From NCBI RefSeq assembly GCF_003967535.1, contig NZ_BIFR01000002.1:1116001-1180000 (forward strand): a stretch of DNA of 64,000 nt, written 5' to 3'. The notes below the pieces were generated by a model that did not search any database, was not told the DNA's origin, and saw only the letters and a program-made list of their open reading frames with translations. This DNA is from Tengunoibacter tsumagoiensis. GTDB taxonomy: Bacteria > Chloroflexota > Ktedonobacteria > Ktedonobacterales > Ktedonobacteraceae. Below, piece after piece: positions 7,850-19,288 of the stretch (position 1 is its first letter; every line of letters begins with the position of its first letter). A program made the translations under genes and the position numbers.

Positions 7850-9061
7850 ATTGTGTCCTCCGAAACCAGCTGCATTTGAGATGATGGTATGAAGTGGATA
7901 GGGACAGGCTTCTGCCAGTATCTTCAGTGAGCCACATGCAGGATCAGCCTGCTCGCTATTGAGCGTTGGGGGAAGTGTTTGCGTCCGCAGAGATTGTATG
8001 GCTGCGATGGCCTGGATGGCACCGGATGCTCCCAAGGTATGGCCTACCGCAGCTTTGATCGCCACGACTGGTATGGCTGGCAGCGCCTGACCAAAGGCAT
8101 GGGTAAGGGCCATCGCTTCGGCTCGATCTCCCTGGACTGTTCCCGTTGCATGGGCAAAGATAGCATCGACCTCCCGTGCAGAGACATCGGACTTGCTCAT
8201 AGCCCGTTTCATCGCCTGAGCGAGATGTGTGCCCGATAGATCGGGACGTGTCTCATGCGAAGCATCGATTGTCGTACTATAGCCAGAGAGCTCTGCGTAG
8301 ATAGAGGCACCGCGAGCCAGAGCATGCTCATAGTCCTCTAAGACCAGAATACCGGCCCCTTCGCCCAGCACGAAACCATCCCGGTGCAGATCAAACGGGC
8401 GACAGGCCTTCTGAGGCTCACCATTGCGCGTGGAGAGCGCCCGAGCAGCCTGATCTCCAACCAGCGTTAAAGGGGTGATACATGCTTCAGTCCCGCCGCA
8501 GAGCATCGCAACCGCATCCCCACGTTTGATCATTTCAGCCGCCTCGCCAATGGCTTGAGCGCCAGTTGCGCAGGCGGTGTTGAGGCCATAACTGGGACCA
8601 TGAAGATCAAACTGCCGAGCGATCTGCATCGCCGCCATATTACTAAGCATCCGTGGGATCAGACGTGGACTGACTTTTCCAGGTTCGTTGGCAAGAATAT
8701 GGGCAAGCCCTTCGATTAGACTCTCTTCACCGCCATGGCTCGAACCAACCAGCACACCAATCTGATAAGGGTCCAGCGTACCTCGCTCTAAGCCTGCGTG
8801 CTGCCACGCTTCCAGCGCGGCAATGAGCCCGAGCAAAGCGAAACGAGCAAATCGTTTGAGCTGTGTGGCCTCGATGGCAGACGGAAGCTCTAACTGGCGA
8901 ACTTCCGCAGCGATCTGTACCTGGTAGGGGGTGGCATCAAAGTGCGTAATTTTTTCGATGCCACAGTGGCCTGCGCAGAGATGATGCCAGAAGCTCTCTA
9001 CGCAGTTGCCCAGGGGCGTCACGGCCCCCATGCCAGTAATCACCACTCTACGCGTGGACAT
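7820..9061 (-). CDS. fabF: Beta-ketoacyl-ACP synthase II (FabF-like) at the end of the biotin operon
   Basis: A 413-residue condensing enzyme starting at the ATG at 9061 (MSTRRVVITGMG), which overlaps the end of bioB by 14 bases. The catalytic triad is visible: the nucleophile in GLNTACATGAQAIGEA, the first histidine in FAHATGTVQGDR, and the second in KAAVGHTLGASGAI. It should extend acyl-ACP chains by decarboxylating malonyl-ACP. Translational overlap with bioB implies it is made with the biotin enzymes, which suggests a role in supplying the pimeloyl chain; this is inference. Upstream in-frame ATGs exist (to 9109) but lie inside bioB. Confidence 0.92.
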   Translation of the reverse strand: MSTRRVVITGMGAVTPLGNCVESFWHHLCAGHCGIEKITHFDATPYQVQIAAEVRQLELPSAIEATQLKRFARFALLGLIAALEAWQHAGLERGTLDPYQIGVLVGSSHGGEESLIEGLAHILANEPGKVSPRLIPRMLSNMAAMQIARQFDLHGPSYGLNTACATGAQAIGEAAEMIKRGDAVAMLCGGTEACITPLTLVGDQAARALSTRNGEPQKACRPFDLHRDGFVLGEGAGILVLEDYEHALARGASIYAELSGYSTTIDASHETRPDLSGTHLAQAMKRAMSKSDVSAREVDAIFAHATGTVQGDRAEAMALTHAFGQALPAIPVVAIKAAVGHTLGASGAIQAIAAIQSLRTQTLPPTLNSEQADPACGSLKILAEACPYPLHTIISNAAGFGGHNVSLVLTSPS

Positions 9062-10061
9062 GGGCCTCGCTCGTTTGCTCGCTATTGTCGGAATGTTCTT
9101 CAAGCTCAAAGCCCATATCTTTGATCATCTGCCAGGTATCCTGATAATCCTGGCCCGGGGTTGTGAGATAGCCGGAGACAAAGACAGAATTGGCCGCGTA
9201 GAGTGCCAGCGGTTGGAGTGAACGCAGATGCTCCTCGCGTCCAGCCGAGACGCGGATCTCCTGGCGCGGATTAACCAGACGCATCAGACAGAGAATACGC
9301 AGGCAGTCGTACGGTTGCACATAGCGGTGTTGGGCAAATGGTGTGCCTTCAATCGGTAGCAGAAAGTTCACCGGAATGGATTGTGGCTCCAGTTCGCGGA
9401 GCGCCAGCGTCACGTCAATGATATCATCTTCACTTTCGCCCTGTCCAAAGAGCACCCCGGAGCAGAGTTTGAGACCAGCCGTACGGGCGGCCTGAAGGGT
9501 ATTCAGGCGATCCTGATACGTATGGGTCGTACAGATCTCAGGATAATAGTTCTCACTGGTGTTCAGGTTATGATTGAACTGTTCCACACCCGCTTCATAG
9601 AGTGCCCGAGCCTTCTCTTCAGTGATCAGCCCAAGGCTACAGCAGATCGAGATATCGACCTCTTCTTTGATGCGGCGAACAGCCTTCGTCAAGAAGGAGA
9701 TCTCACGGTTATTGGCTCCGCGCGTGCTAATGACGATGCAGTAGCGTTTGCTCTTTGCTTCTTTCGCTTTTCTTGCTCCCTCGAGGAGCTTCTCCATACT
9801 TACCAGAGGATAGCGTTCGATATTGGCACTGGAGATACTGGATTGTGAGCAGTAGTGGCAATCTTCTGGGCAGATACCACTTTTGGCATTAATCAGCATG
9901 TGGAGATGGACCTGTTTGCCACAGAATTGCTCACGAACGCGATAGGTGGCGCTCAGGAGATCAAGGATCTGATTGTCAGGACAGTGTAAAACACTGAGAC
10001 ACTCTTCGCGTGAGAGTATGTCACCAGCAATTGCTTTATCGGCCAGGGCTTGAAAGCTCAT
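9048..10061 (-). CDS. bioB: Biotin synthase
   Basis: A 337-residue radical SAM enzyme that inserts sulfur into dethiobiotin. The SAM cluster motif C-x3-C-x2-C is at C64, C68 and C71 (CPEDCHYC). The family segments EQFNHNLNTSENYYPEI and CSGVLFGQGESEDD, which help bind dethiobiotin and the auxiliary [2Fe-2S] cluster, are intact. Length is usual for the family. It lies between bioD (5-base gap) and fabF (14-base overlap) in one operon. Confidence 0.97.
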   Translation of the reverse strand: MSFQALADKAIAGDILSREECLSVLHCPDNQILDLLSATYRVREQFCGKQVHLHMLINAKSGICPEDCHYCSQSSISSANIERYPLVSMEKLLEGARKAKEAKSKRYCIVISTRGANNREISFLTKAVRRIKEEVDISICCSLGLITEEKARALYEAGVEQFNHNLNTSENYYPEICTTHTYQDRLNTLQAARTAGLKLCSGVLFGQGESEDDIIDVTLALRELEPQSIPVNFLLPIEGTPFAQHRYVQPYDCLRILCLMRLVNPRQEIRVSAGREEHLRSLQPLALYAANSVFVSGYLTTPGQDYQDTWQMIKDMGFELEEHSDNSEQTSEAHVHA

Positions 10062-10066
10062 TATCT

Positions 10067-12129
<2,063 letters not shown>

Positions 12130-12140
<11 letters not shown>

Positions 12141-12270
12141 GGTATGGTCCTTCCTGTCTAAGATTGTTCGTCGCTTGCCAGACGAGACGTTTATGAAAGG
12201 GGCTCACCATCTGGCATGAAACCTCCATTTTCAGACGAGACGTTTCTGAAAGAGGCTCATCATCCGGCAT
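12130..12270 (-). CDS. Possible 46-residue ORF between bioF and bioA
   Basis: An ATG with GGAGG seven bases upstream starts a 46-codon frame whose TGA overlaps the bioA start region. Most of it is the 53-bp tandem repeat, so its peptide is repetitive and unlikely to be a conserved protein. It may serve to carry ribosomes from bioF to bioA. Confidence 0.3.
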
Positions 12271-12286
12271 GAAACCTCCATTTTCA
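12179..12286. repeat. 53-bp tandem repeat between bioF and bioA
   Basis: Two near-identical units (12179-12231, 12232-12284) and the beginning of a third that includes the bioF stop codon. Read on the operon strand, each unit carries GGAGGTTTCATG, a ribosome site plus start codon. The array looks like slippage duplication of the bioF 3' end. Confidence 0.85.
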
Positions 12287-13477
12287 GACAAGACCCATCT
12301 GAGAGCCAACTTTTTTGATGATGTCCAGTGCAAAGAAGAGATCCTCATCGGTATGGGACGCCATCAAACTGAAGCGGAGCCGTGATGCTCCCATCGGGAC
12401 GGTTGGCGGACGAATCGCCACCGCATAGAGTCCCTCTTCGCGGAGGTGCGCCGCCATGTGCATAGTGCGTTCCGCATCACCGATCAGCAAAGGAATGATA
12501 TGAGTGGCTGAGGCGAGCGTATCAAAACCCAACTGCTGTAAGCTCGTACGAAAAAACGCTGCTTTCTGCTGGAGGCGTCCTGGAAGGTCTGGATCTTCTT
12601 CAAGCAGATCCAATGCAGCCAGACTGGCGGCGAGATCGGCAGGCGGAAGAGATGTTGTAAAAATAAATGGTCGTGCCACATTGATGAGAAAATCCTTCAT
12701 CAAGGTGGTGCCACTCATAAAGGCTCCAATGCTCCCAAAGGCTTTACTCAATGTACTGATGGTAAGAATATTTTCATGGGCCGATTGAGGGAGTTGGGCG
12801 ACCAGGCCACGGCCAGCAGGGCCCAGACAGCCAGATGCGTGCGCCTCATCGACAATCAGAAATGCTTGATACCTCTCACAGAGCGCAGCTATCTCAGCCA
12901 GGGGAGCCAGATCGCCGTCCATACTAAAGACGCTATCGGTTACCACAAATGTTAATCCACGCTGCCCGCTTGTAGAGCACTCTTCAAGCTGCTGCTGTAA
13001 AGCGATGAGAGAACAATGGGCATAGGTTCTGGATTGGGCTCCACTTAAGCGGCAGCCATCGATAAGGCTGGCATGGTTGAGCTCATCGCTAAGAATGATG
13101 TCGCGTGGCCCGGCGAGTGCGGCGATAATTCCGACATTGGCTTGATATCCACTGGTGAAGAGAAGCGCCTGCTCATGACCTTTAAAGGCGGCCAGACGTG
13201 CCTCAAGTTGTTGATGAAGAAACGTACTGCCAGCGATCAAGCGAGACGAACCAGTTCCGCAGCCATACTGTTCAATGGCAGCGCTGGCGGCCTGTTTCAG
13301 GTGAGGATGATCGGCAAAGCCTAAATAATTATTGCTACTGAGATTGAGGAGTTTGTGTCCATCGACCGAGATCCAGGGGGTTGAGCCATGGGAAAGAGGA
13401 GAGAGCTGTCGGAAGAGGTGGCGATGGCGGATCGCGTGCAGACGTTGCTGCATAAATTCCTGGGCCGTTCTTTTCAT
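12284..13477 (-). CDS. bioF: 8-amino-7-oxononanoate synthase
   Basis: A 397-residue alpha-oxoamine synthase that condenses pimeloyl-thioester with alanine. The PLP-lysine region reads TISTLSKAFGSIGAFMSG. LSSNNYLGFADHP, GTGSSRLIAGS, DELNHASLIDG and VDEAHASGCLGPAGRG are the expected family blocks. The start at 13477 (MKRTAQEF) has GGAAAAG seven bases upstream; an in-frame ATG at 13555 is possible but has no such site. It is the first gene of the biotin operon, and no bioC or bioH is seen nearby. AKB ligase (kbl) is a close relative, but the operon context supports BioF. Confidence 0.94.
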   Translation of the reverse strand: MKRTAQEFMQQRLHAIRHRHLFRQLSPLSHGSTPWISVDGHKLLNLSSNNYLGFADHPHLKQAASAAIEQYGCGTGSSRLIAGSTFLHQQLEARLAAFKGHEQALLFTSGYQANVGIIAALAGPRDIILSDELNHASLIDGCRLSGAQSRTYAHCSLIALQQQLEECSTSGQRGLTFVVTDSVFSMDGDLAPLAEIAALCERYQAFLIVDEAHASGCLGPAGRGLVAQLPQSAHENILTISTLSKAFGSIGAFMSGTTLMKDFLINVARPFIFTTSLPPADLAASLAALDLLEEDPDLPGRLQQKAAFFRTSLQQLGFDTLASATHIIPLLIGDAERTMHMAAHLREEGLYAVAIRPPTVPMGASRLRFSLMASHTDEDLFFALDIIKKVGSQMGLV

Positions 13478-13679
13478 CTTGCGACTTTTCCAATCTAAGA
13501 CGCTGGTTAGTGACGAGCTTGCAATTGCTGTTCTGATCTTAGCATAAGCTGTCAATACGAGCAGTCATGGCTGTAAATAAGTACTGTTTTGAGACGTGAT
13601 AAAGAATGAAGCAGCGATCCCCGGCAGACGGGGAGCAGCTTCTTCCCAACACTGTATTGTAGAGAAAGTGACGACATAC

Positions 13680-15158
13680 ATGACGCAGAGTATTACCGCG
13701 CCGTATCGAGAGACTCCTCCATCTTCTTATCGTCATCCCTGGAGAACATCGGCTATCCTGGGACTGCTGTTGCTTCTCTCTCTTGGATGTGCCAGTGTTT
13801 TAGCGCGTATTGCTCATCCAGGGGACACGAAGGATGGCCTCTTTTTAGGGCTCTGGCTCGTGAGCTTTCTACCCTATCTGGCAGCCTGCCTGCTGATAGT
13901 GAGGACAGGGCCAGCCGTCGGCAAATGGAGATGGGTCGAATGGGGATGTCTTATCGCTGGCGCGCTTCTTTTGCGTGTGATATTTATTCCTATCGATCCT
14001 AATCTCTCGCGTGATTCCTGGCGATACGTCTGGGATGCTCGCATCACCCTTCATGGGTATAGTCCTTTAGCGACAACACCCAATAATCCCATCTTTGTGC
14101 AATGGCAGGATGTTATTTATCAGAACAGTCGCTATCGAAATGTTCCCAGCCTGTATCCTCCCACGGCCCAGGGAATCTATGTCTTAAGCTATCTGCTCTT
14201 TCCCAGTAATCTCTATGGCCTCAAGGGCATTTTTATGCTGTTCGATCTGGGGTCCTGTGTCTTGTTGGCACTTCTTTTACGACGCCAGGGCCTTGACCCC
14301 CGGCGCGTCATTTTTTACGCCTGGTGCCCTCTGCCGATTGTTGAGTTTGCGATGCAGGGCCATGTTGATGTCACGACGATCACCTTTATGCTCCTGGTCT
14401 TCTGGTTTGATCCCATTCAGAAGCCATGGGGCCGGATTCTCACGGGCTTCTTTATTGCTATGGCAACAATGACAAAATTCTATCCATTGTTGCTCTTGAT
14501 TGTCGTCTGGAGGCCAAGGGACTGGGCTCTGCTCGCCTCTTGTTTTGGCAGCATCGTATTAGGATACATTCCATTTCTCGTGTTGGGCCACGGCCAGGTT
14601 GTTGGCTTCTTCTCACACTATGCCAGCGAGCAGGGTGGAAATGCAGGACCGATCCAATTGACCTCCTATCTATTGGGCCTCCTCTTCTTGCGGCGCAACA
14701 TGCCGTGGATTCTTTCGCTTCAGACGCTTATCAATCTGGCCGTAGTGAGCGCCGCCGTCGTGATTGTCTGTATCCAACGAATGCGCGGAAAGATCAGTAA
14801 GGAAGGGGCCTGTCTCGTCCTGATTGTGAGTGTGTTTGCCTGCTCCTCCCATGTGTTTCCCTGGTATGTGGCGGCCCTTGTCCCCTGGCTCCCCTTTGGC
14901 ATTGGCTCTTTGTGGGCACAGAGAAGTGACCAGCAGAAGCGACCGCTTCATACACGTTCTATAGCCTATGCCTGTGGCTGGTATTTTGCCTGCATCAGTG
15001 TGATTGGCTACTTTTGTGTGACCCCCAATCAGTGGTATGCGTATGATCTCGTAACCTATGGCGTTGTGTGCATTGGACTCGGCTTTATTCTCTGGTATGA
15101 GCGAGAGAGCATAGCTGAGACTGTGAAAAATTGGAGCTCTCTTCGTGACAAGAGGTAG
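13680..15158 (+). CDS. Multi-pass glycosyltransferase-like membrane protein (GT87/DUF2029 type)
   Basis: A hydrophobic protein of about 490 residues with ten or more membrane helices. It has the acidic loop pattern of lipid-dependent (GT-C) sugar transferases after the second or third helix (DPNLSRDSWRYVWDARITLHGYSPL), followed by YPPTAQGIYVLSY. The DxxRYxWDG-like segment is typical of this group in actinomycete and Chloroflexota genomes, which use polyprenyl-phosphate sugars outside the membrane. The start at 13680 (MTQSITAP) is chosen because the upstream extension (from 13596) lacks a ribosome site and looks non-coding. Confidence 0.75.
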   Translation: MTQSITAPYRETPPSSYRHPWRTSAILGLLLLLSLGCASVLARIAHPGDTKDGLFLGLWLVSFLPYLAACLLIVRTGPAVGKWRWVEWGCLIAGALLLRVIFIPIDPNLSRDSWRYVWDARITLHGYSPLATTPNNPIFVQWQDVIYQNSRYRNVPSLYPPTAQGIYVLSYLLFPSNLYGLKGIFMLFDLGSCVLLALLLRRQGLDPRRVIFYAWCPLPIVEFAMQGHVDVTTITFMLLVFWFDPIQKPWGRILTGFFIAMATMTKFYPLLLLIVVWRPRDWALLASCFGSIVLGYIPFLVLGHGQVVGFFSHYASEQGGNAGPIQLTSYLLGLLFLRRNMPWILSLQTLINLAVVSAAVVIVCIQRMRGKISKEGACLVLIVSVFACSSHVFPWYVAALVPWLPFGIGSLWAQRSDQQKRPLHTRSIAYACGWYFACISVIGYFCVTPNQWYAYDLVTYGVVCIGLGFILWYERESIAETVKNWSSLRDKR

Positions 15159-15233
15159 TGGGAGAGACGATAGCTGCGTAAAGAAGAGGGCTTTTAGCGG
15201 GCTCTTTTCATTCCGCGATAACAGAGGAGAACT

Positions 15234-16853
15234 ATGGAGAAAATACAAGAGCATCCTGAGAAGGACGCTCGCTCCAGGCAGACTCGCCTTAGATATGGTC
15301 TGCTGGCTGCCTTAGCAGCATTAGGAGCAGGATTGGTTGCGAGCTTAGTGACCATTACTATAATGGGATTTCTGCGTCTTTTTGCAGGCATTCCAACGCC
15401 TGTCGAACTGTTTGGAGATCGTGTCCTGAAACTGTTGAGCGCTGATACCTTTGTCCGAATGCTGGTCACCTTTGGGCATGATTCAAAACTTGGACCGTTG
15501 AGCCTGGCACTGTGGGGCATGCTTGCTCTGGGAACAGTTTTAGGTTTACTCTATGCCTTATTGGTCCGCTTACGACTTCCTGTGCAGAGTTGGCAACCTG
15601 AGAAACGAGAATGGTTGACGGCTGCTGCTCTTAGCCTCGTCATGATTCTTCTGGCAGTCATCTTGTTTTGGGATGAACTGCGACAAAACTTTTTGGGTCT
15701 ACCAATTGATCAGGCCAGATTTGCAACGATCCTGGGACTGATTCTTCAGTTCTGTGCCTACGGTTTTATCCTTTGTCTGGCCTATCGGATGTTGATCCCT
15801 CATCACTATACAGAAGAGAGTGGATCAAGCGTCCAGAGCCAGCGCCGACGTCAGCTTTTACAGCGAGCTGGTGTTGCAGTGGTTGGGCTCGGTGCAGGAG
15901 TAGCGGGTCTGCAACTGGGAAACGAATACAAGCAGCGGTATACCTCCTATGATGGGACACAGGCGCACCCGCATAACGAGATCACCTCACCGATTACGCC
16001 CAATGACGAGCACTATGTTGTCACCCAGAACCCAATTGATCCCACCCCCAATCTGGATGTGTGGCGTCTGGAAGTGACCGGCCTGGTGGGTAAAACCGGT
16101 ACCTACACATATGAACAGTTAAAGCAGTTGCCCTCTACTTCACGTGCAATTACATTAGAATGTATTGCAAATGGGCCTGGGAGTGGCTTAATGAGCACCG
16201 CCATCTGGCATGGCGTCACCCTGAAAACGTTACTAGCCCACCATGGTGAGGCGCAAAATACAGCGAAATATGTCTCGTTTTCGAGCGTCGATGGCTATAC
16301 TGTGAGCCTTCCTTTGCAAGAGGTTCTCGAAGCGGATGCGTTACTGGCCTGGCAGATGAATGGCTCTGATCTTCCCCTCCGCCATGGCTATCCGTTGCGT
16401 GTATTGATTCCGGGCCGTTATGGGGAAGAGAACCCCAAGTGGCTCACACGCGTTGATCTTGTCGACCATTTCATTGGCGGCCTCTATTCAGATCAGGGAT
16501 GGTACAATGGTCAATTGCATACGATGAGCCGGATCGACCATCCTAGAAGCGCTCGCAAGTTTGGCGGACCCATTGAAGTTGGAGGTATCGCTTTTGCTGG
16601 CTACCGAGGGATTCAAAAAGTGGAAGTCAGCACCGATGCTGGCACTACCTGGAATACAGCCACACTTACCTCTCCGCTCTCACCGGATACCTGGGTCTTC
16701 TGGAACTGGACGTGGCAACCTGCCCAGGCTGGCGACTATACACTCGTCGTGCGAGCCACCGATGGCACTGGCGAGCAACAGACGAGTCATCGACAGGGGA
16801 CCGTTCCCAATGGCGCGACAGGCTATCATGAAGTAAAGGTCACGCTTCAATAG
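15234..16853 (+). CDS. Membrane-anchored sulfite-oxidase-family molybdopterin oxidoreductase
   Basis: A 539-residue protein. Residues 1-190 hold about five membrane helices. RRRQLLQRAGVAVVGLGAGV (205-224), a Tat-like motif inside the chain, is next. A sulfite-oxidase-type molybdopterin domain follows, with the metal-ligating cysteine C310 in ITLECIANGPGSG and the RHGYPLRVLIPGRYGEENPKW block. The last 110 residues are the Ig-like Mo-Co dimerisation domain (KVEVSTDAGTTWNTA). The strong AGAGGAG site fixes the start. It probably oxidises or reduces a sulfur compound outside the membrane; the fused N-terminal helices could replace a separate heme-b partner. The substrate is unknown. Confidence 0.9.
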   Translation: MEKIQEHPEKDARSRQTRLRYGLLAALAALGAGLVASLVTITIMGFLRLFAGIPTPVELFGDRVLKLLSADTFVRMLVTFGHDSKLGPLSLALWGMLALGTVLGLLYALLVRLRLPVQSWQPEKREWLTAAALSLVMILLAVILFWDELRQNFLGLPIDQARFATILGLILQFCAYGFILCLAYRMLIPHHYTEESGSSVQSQRRRQLLQRAGVAVVGLGAGVAGLQLGNEYKQRYTSYDGTQAHPHNEITSPITPNDEHYVVTQNPIDPTPNLDVWRLEVTGLVGKTGTYTYEQLKQLPSTSRAITLECIANGPGSGLMSTAIWHGVTLKTLLAHHGEAQNTAKYVSFSSVDGYTVSLPLQEVLEADALLAWQMNGSDLPLRHGYPLRVLIPGRYGEENPKWLTRVDLVDHFIGGLYSDQGWYNGQLHTMSRIDHPRSARKFGGPIEVGGIAFAGYRGIQKVEVSTDAGTTWNTATLTSPLSPDTWVFWNWTWQPAQAGDYTLVVRATDGTGEQQTSHRQGTVPNGATGYHEVKVTLQ

Positions 16854-16878
16854 CGAGCAAGAACGGTTTTCTATACCT

Positions 16879-16917
16879 GAGAGAGAAGAAGGAGATCCTT
16901 CTGCCTCTCTCTTTTTT
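16879..16917 (+). terminator. Rho-independent terminator
   Basis: Two stacked stems (GAGAGAG with CTCTCTC, then AGAAGGA with TCCTTCT) around a short loop are followed by TTTTTT at 16912-16917. It lies 26 bases after the molybdoenzyme stop. Confidence 0.9.
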
Positions 16918-17118
16918 ATGGAAGAGATGACTACGAAAAGACTCGTCAGTCTTGCAGAGGAGTGTATACTTGTGGCAGATCGAAAGTGTCGTGCTACATA
17001 TCGTATAGATAAAGTTGTACTGAAGCATTTTTGAATAGACTTATAGTGGCTCTCTGAACGCAATTGCAGAAAGAATGTGTGTGTGAGTAATCTTATCTTG
17101 CCGAAGCAAGCTACGACA

Positions 17119-18342
17119 ATGCACGAAAGTCGGACCCTCAAAGGTGGGTCGCTTGCTATGATGACTGGTATTATCTGTCTGGCGTATGGGACATTTGCTT
17201 TTACCGGAGCTGGTTGGGGACCTCTTCTGCCACCACTATCGACGCAACTTCAACTTCCGCTTGATCAAGTGGGGCTTCTGGTTGTGGCCTGGTCGTTTGG
17301 CTATATTCCTGGGGCGTTAACGGGTGGCAACTTTCTTGATCGATCTGGTCCTCGCTTTGTGCTTGCCTTAGCGACGTTTCTGATGACAATCGGAGTCGGT
17401 GCATTATTCTTGTTCCTCACTTTTCATGTCAATGTCTTAATCGGGCTGATCTGTTTTTCGGGAGTTATTGGTGCTGGCGGAGGAATGGTTGATTCTACAG
17501 GCAACGGTCTGATCAGTACACTGTATAAGAAGAAAAGCGCCACTGCTCTGAATCTCTTTACACAACTATATCCATTATCATCAATGATTATTGCGCTCAT
17601 TGATGGATTGCTTCTGCTCTGGTTTCATGGTGATGCTCGACCGCCATTGCTCGTCACATTTAGTATGGGTATTGTGACATTGCTTGCAACCATCTTTATG
17701 CCGACCCATCTTCCTAAAGAAGAGACAGAGGAGATTGTTGAAGCTCTTGAGCTCCCACTCCCGCGAGCTTCTCTGTGGAAGAGGCTACAAGCGTTACTAA
17801 CGATCCAGGCACCTGTGGCTTTGGGCATCTTTCTGGTTGCCGGTGTGATCACGATTGTACGTACCTGGGCCGCCACGTATCTGCATGTTATTTATGGACA
17901 AGATATAAATGTTGCTGCTACCTGGAGCGGGATCATGCTGGGCTTATCAGTGGTGGCGGGACTTCTGATCTCGCTCATTATTGGTCGGTTGGGAGCCTGG
18001 AGGATGTCATTAATCAGCATGAGTGCCTCTATTCTGGGACTGCTCTTGTTGCTCTGCTTCTCATCACAAACGATGGCACTTATCTCGCTCACCATCGCCA
18101 TTATTGGCCTGACCCCACTGGCGGCCTCCTTTTTAAGTCTAGGGAATGAGCGTAGTCAAGGGAATGTAGGCTCAGTTATGGGGCTCCTCTTCTTTTCGAT
18201 AGGCATCAGCAATACCATCTATAACTGGATTTTTAGCTTTTTGTTTAATCGTGTTGGACCGTCCTGGGGCATTGTTTTCTGTATCGTTGCCTTGACCGGC
18301 GGGATTGTCGCAGCCCTGACCCTTCGCCCACAAGCAAGGTAA
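17119..18342 (+). CDS. MFS transporter
   Basis: About 407 residues with twelve membrane helices. The first-loop MFS motif appears as GGNFLDRSGPRFVLALATF. The central loop is short and acidic (LPKEETEEIVEALELPLP). The overall pattern resembles the FucP/sugar-type or AraJ-like MFS branches, but the substrate is not predictable. The ATG at 17119 begins nine residues before the first hydrophobic block; an in-frame GTG at 17077 is an alternative, and neither has an ideal ribosome site. It stands alone on the plus strand. Confidence 0.85.
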   Translation: MHESRTLKGGSLAMMTGIICLAYGTFAFTGAGWGPLLPPLSTQLQLPLDQVGLLVVAWSFGYIPGALTGGNFLDRSGPRFVLALATFLMTIGVGALFLFLTFHVNVLIGLICFSGVIGAGGGMVDSTGNGLISTLYKKKSATALNLFTQLYPLSSMIIALIDGLLLLWFHGDARPPLLVTFSMGIVTLLATIFMPTHLPKEETEEIVEALELPLPRASLWKRLQALLTIQAPVALGIFLVAGVITIVRTWAATYLHVIYGQDINVAATWSGIMLGLSVVAGLLISLIIGRLGAWRMSLISMSASILGLLLLLCFSSQTMALISLTIAIIGLTPLAASFLSLGNERSQGNVGSVMGLLFFSIGISNTIYNWIFSFLFNRVGPSWGIVFCIVALTGGIVAALTLRPQAR

Positions 18343-18587
18343 TGCTCTCAAAGAGCGTCAATGGAAGTGCTGGGGAGCGTTTCAAAAAGACATACGCTGA
18401 GCATGCTTACGTGAATACGATCCTGGTGTAGTTTTCTCTTCATTTTTATTTCTGTGCTGTTTTGGAGGGGGTTTGTAGGAAAGAGCAGAATAGTATGGTA
18501 TACTGGTATCTGGATAGGAATGATCCTGTCTATGGTGTCAAAATGGATACTGTGTTGTATACCACACATGTACTGAAAGGATTCTTT

Positions 18588-19040
18588 ATGTACAACTCAC
18601 CGAAACGAGTCTTTGTTGTGAGTCTGCTCCTTACAAGCCTGCTCCTCAGCATTTTTGCAGGCAGCGCCTTCGCCGCAGGAAATCATTTCCAGACGGTAAA
18701 ACCCCTTGCAACTGGTAATTGCACCTCCTCTTATTTTACAGTGACCCTATACAAAGATTTCAATCAGAGTGGCGACTCTCTCTGTTTCCAGGGACCTGGA
18801 ATCTTCAACCTGACGAATTATCCAGGTTGGAATGATCAGGTAAGTAGCTGGTCCTCAACTGGGTGCACACGTACGGTCGGTGTGATCGTTTTTTCTGTTG
18901 ATATCAATAGTGGTGGTCTGTCCCAGGTCTTGCAATATCCAGGGAGTGGCTATTCAGGCAACTTCACAGGCACCAACGGAACCATTCCCAACGACTCTCT
19001 TTCATCGATCAACTTTGTCGAATGTCAGGTAATTGGGTAA
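18588..19040 (+). CDS. Secreted beta/gamma-crystallin-like (peptidase inhibitor I36-like) protein
   Basis: A 150-residue secreted protein. A clear signal peptide ends at about AFAAG (MYNSPKRVFVVSLLLTSLLL...). The mature part has the Greek-key style pattern FTVTLYKDFNQSGDSLCFQGPG...LTNYPGWNDQVSSW seen in bacterial crystallin-like domains and in the SMPI/I36 inhibitors. Three cysteines of the mature chain may pair. AGGA sits eight bases before the ATG at 18588, and the frame further upstream looks non-coding. The likely role is as a calcium-binding or inhibitor protein outside the cell. Confidence 0.75.
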   Translation: MYNSPKRVFVVSLLLTSLLLSIFAGSAFAAGNHFQTVKPLATGNCTSSYFTVTLYKDFNQSGDSLCFQGPGIFNLTNYPGWNDQVSSWSSTGCTRTVGVIVFSVDINSGGLSQVLQYPGSGYSGNFTGTNGTIPNDSLSSINFVECQVIG

Positions 19041-19092
19041 CCGAGGAGACTGGCATACTGTAGGAAGATAGTTGTCGTTTTAAACCATGTAT

Positions 19093-19148
19093 ATGTCTAA
19101 CGAATCAGGATCAGAAGACATGTATCCTGTTACTGGTTCGTTAGACAT
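19093..19148. terminator. Imperfect inverted repeat after the crystallin gene
   Basis: Twelve-base arms (19093-19104 and 19137-19148) are extended by a few more pairs. There is no T-run. Confidence 0.5.
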
Positions 19149-19181
19149 GTAAGTGAAATGAAAAGTATTTTTGCTGCAAAA

Positions 19182-19226
19182 AAACGCACAGGAGTAGACA
19201 AAATCTCAGTCTACTCCTGTGCGTTT
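19182..19226. terminator. Bidirectional terminator between convergent genes
   Basis: A perfect 18-bp stem (19182-19199 with 19209-19226), flanked by A-runs on the left and TTT on the right. It separates the crystallin gene from the His-rich minus-strand gene. Confidence 0.85.
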
Positions 19227-19288
19227 AGCTTTTAGATCGAGCAAAACAGTGGAATCTATCTTGACGCCCCTGCAATGTGAAAGTGTGT

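Noticed and set aside
9381-9848. Plus-strand frame inside bioB
   Set aside because: Opposite-strand shadow of a well-defined gene.
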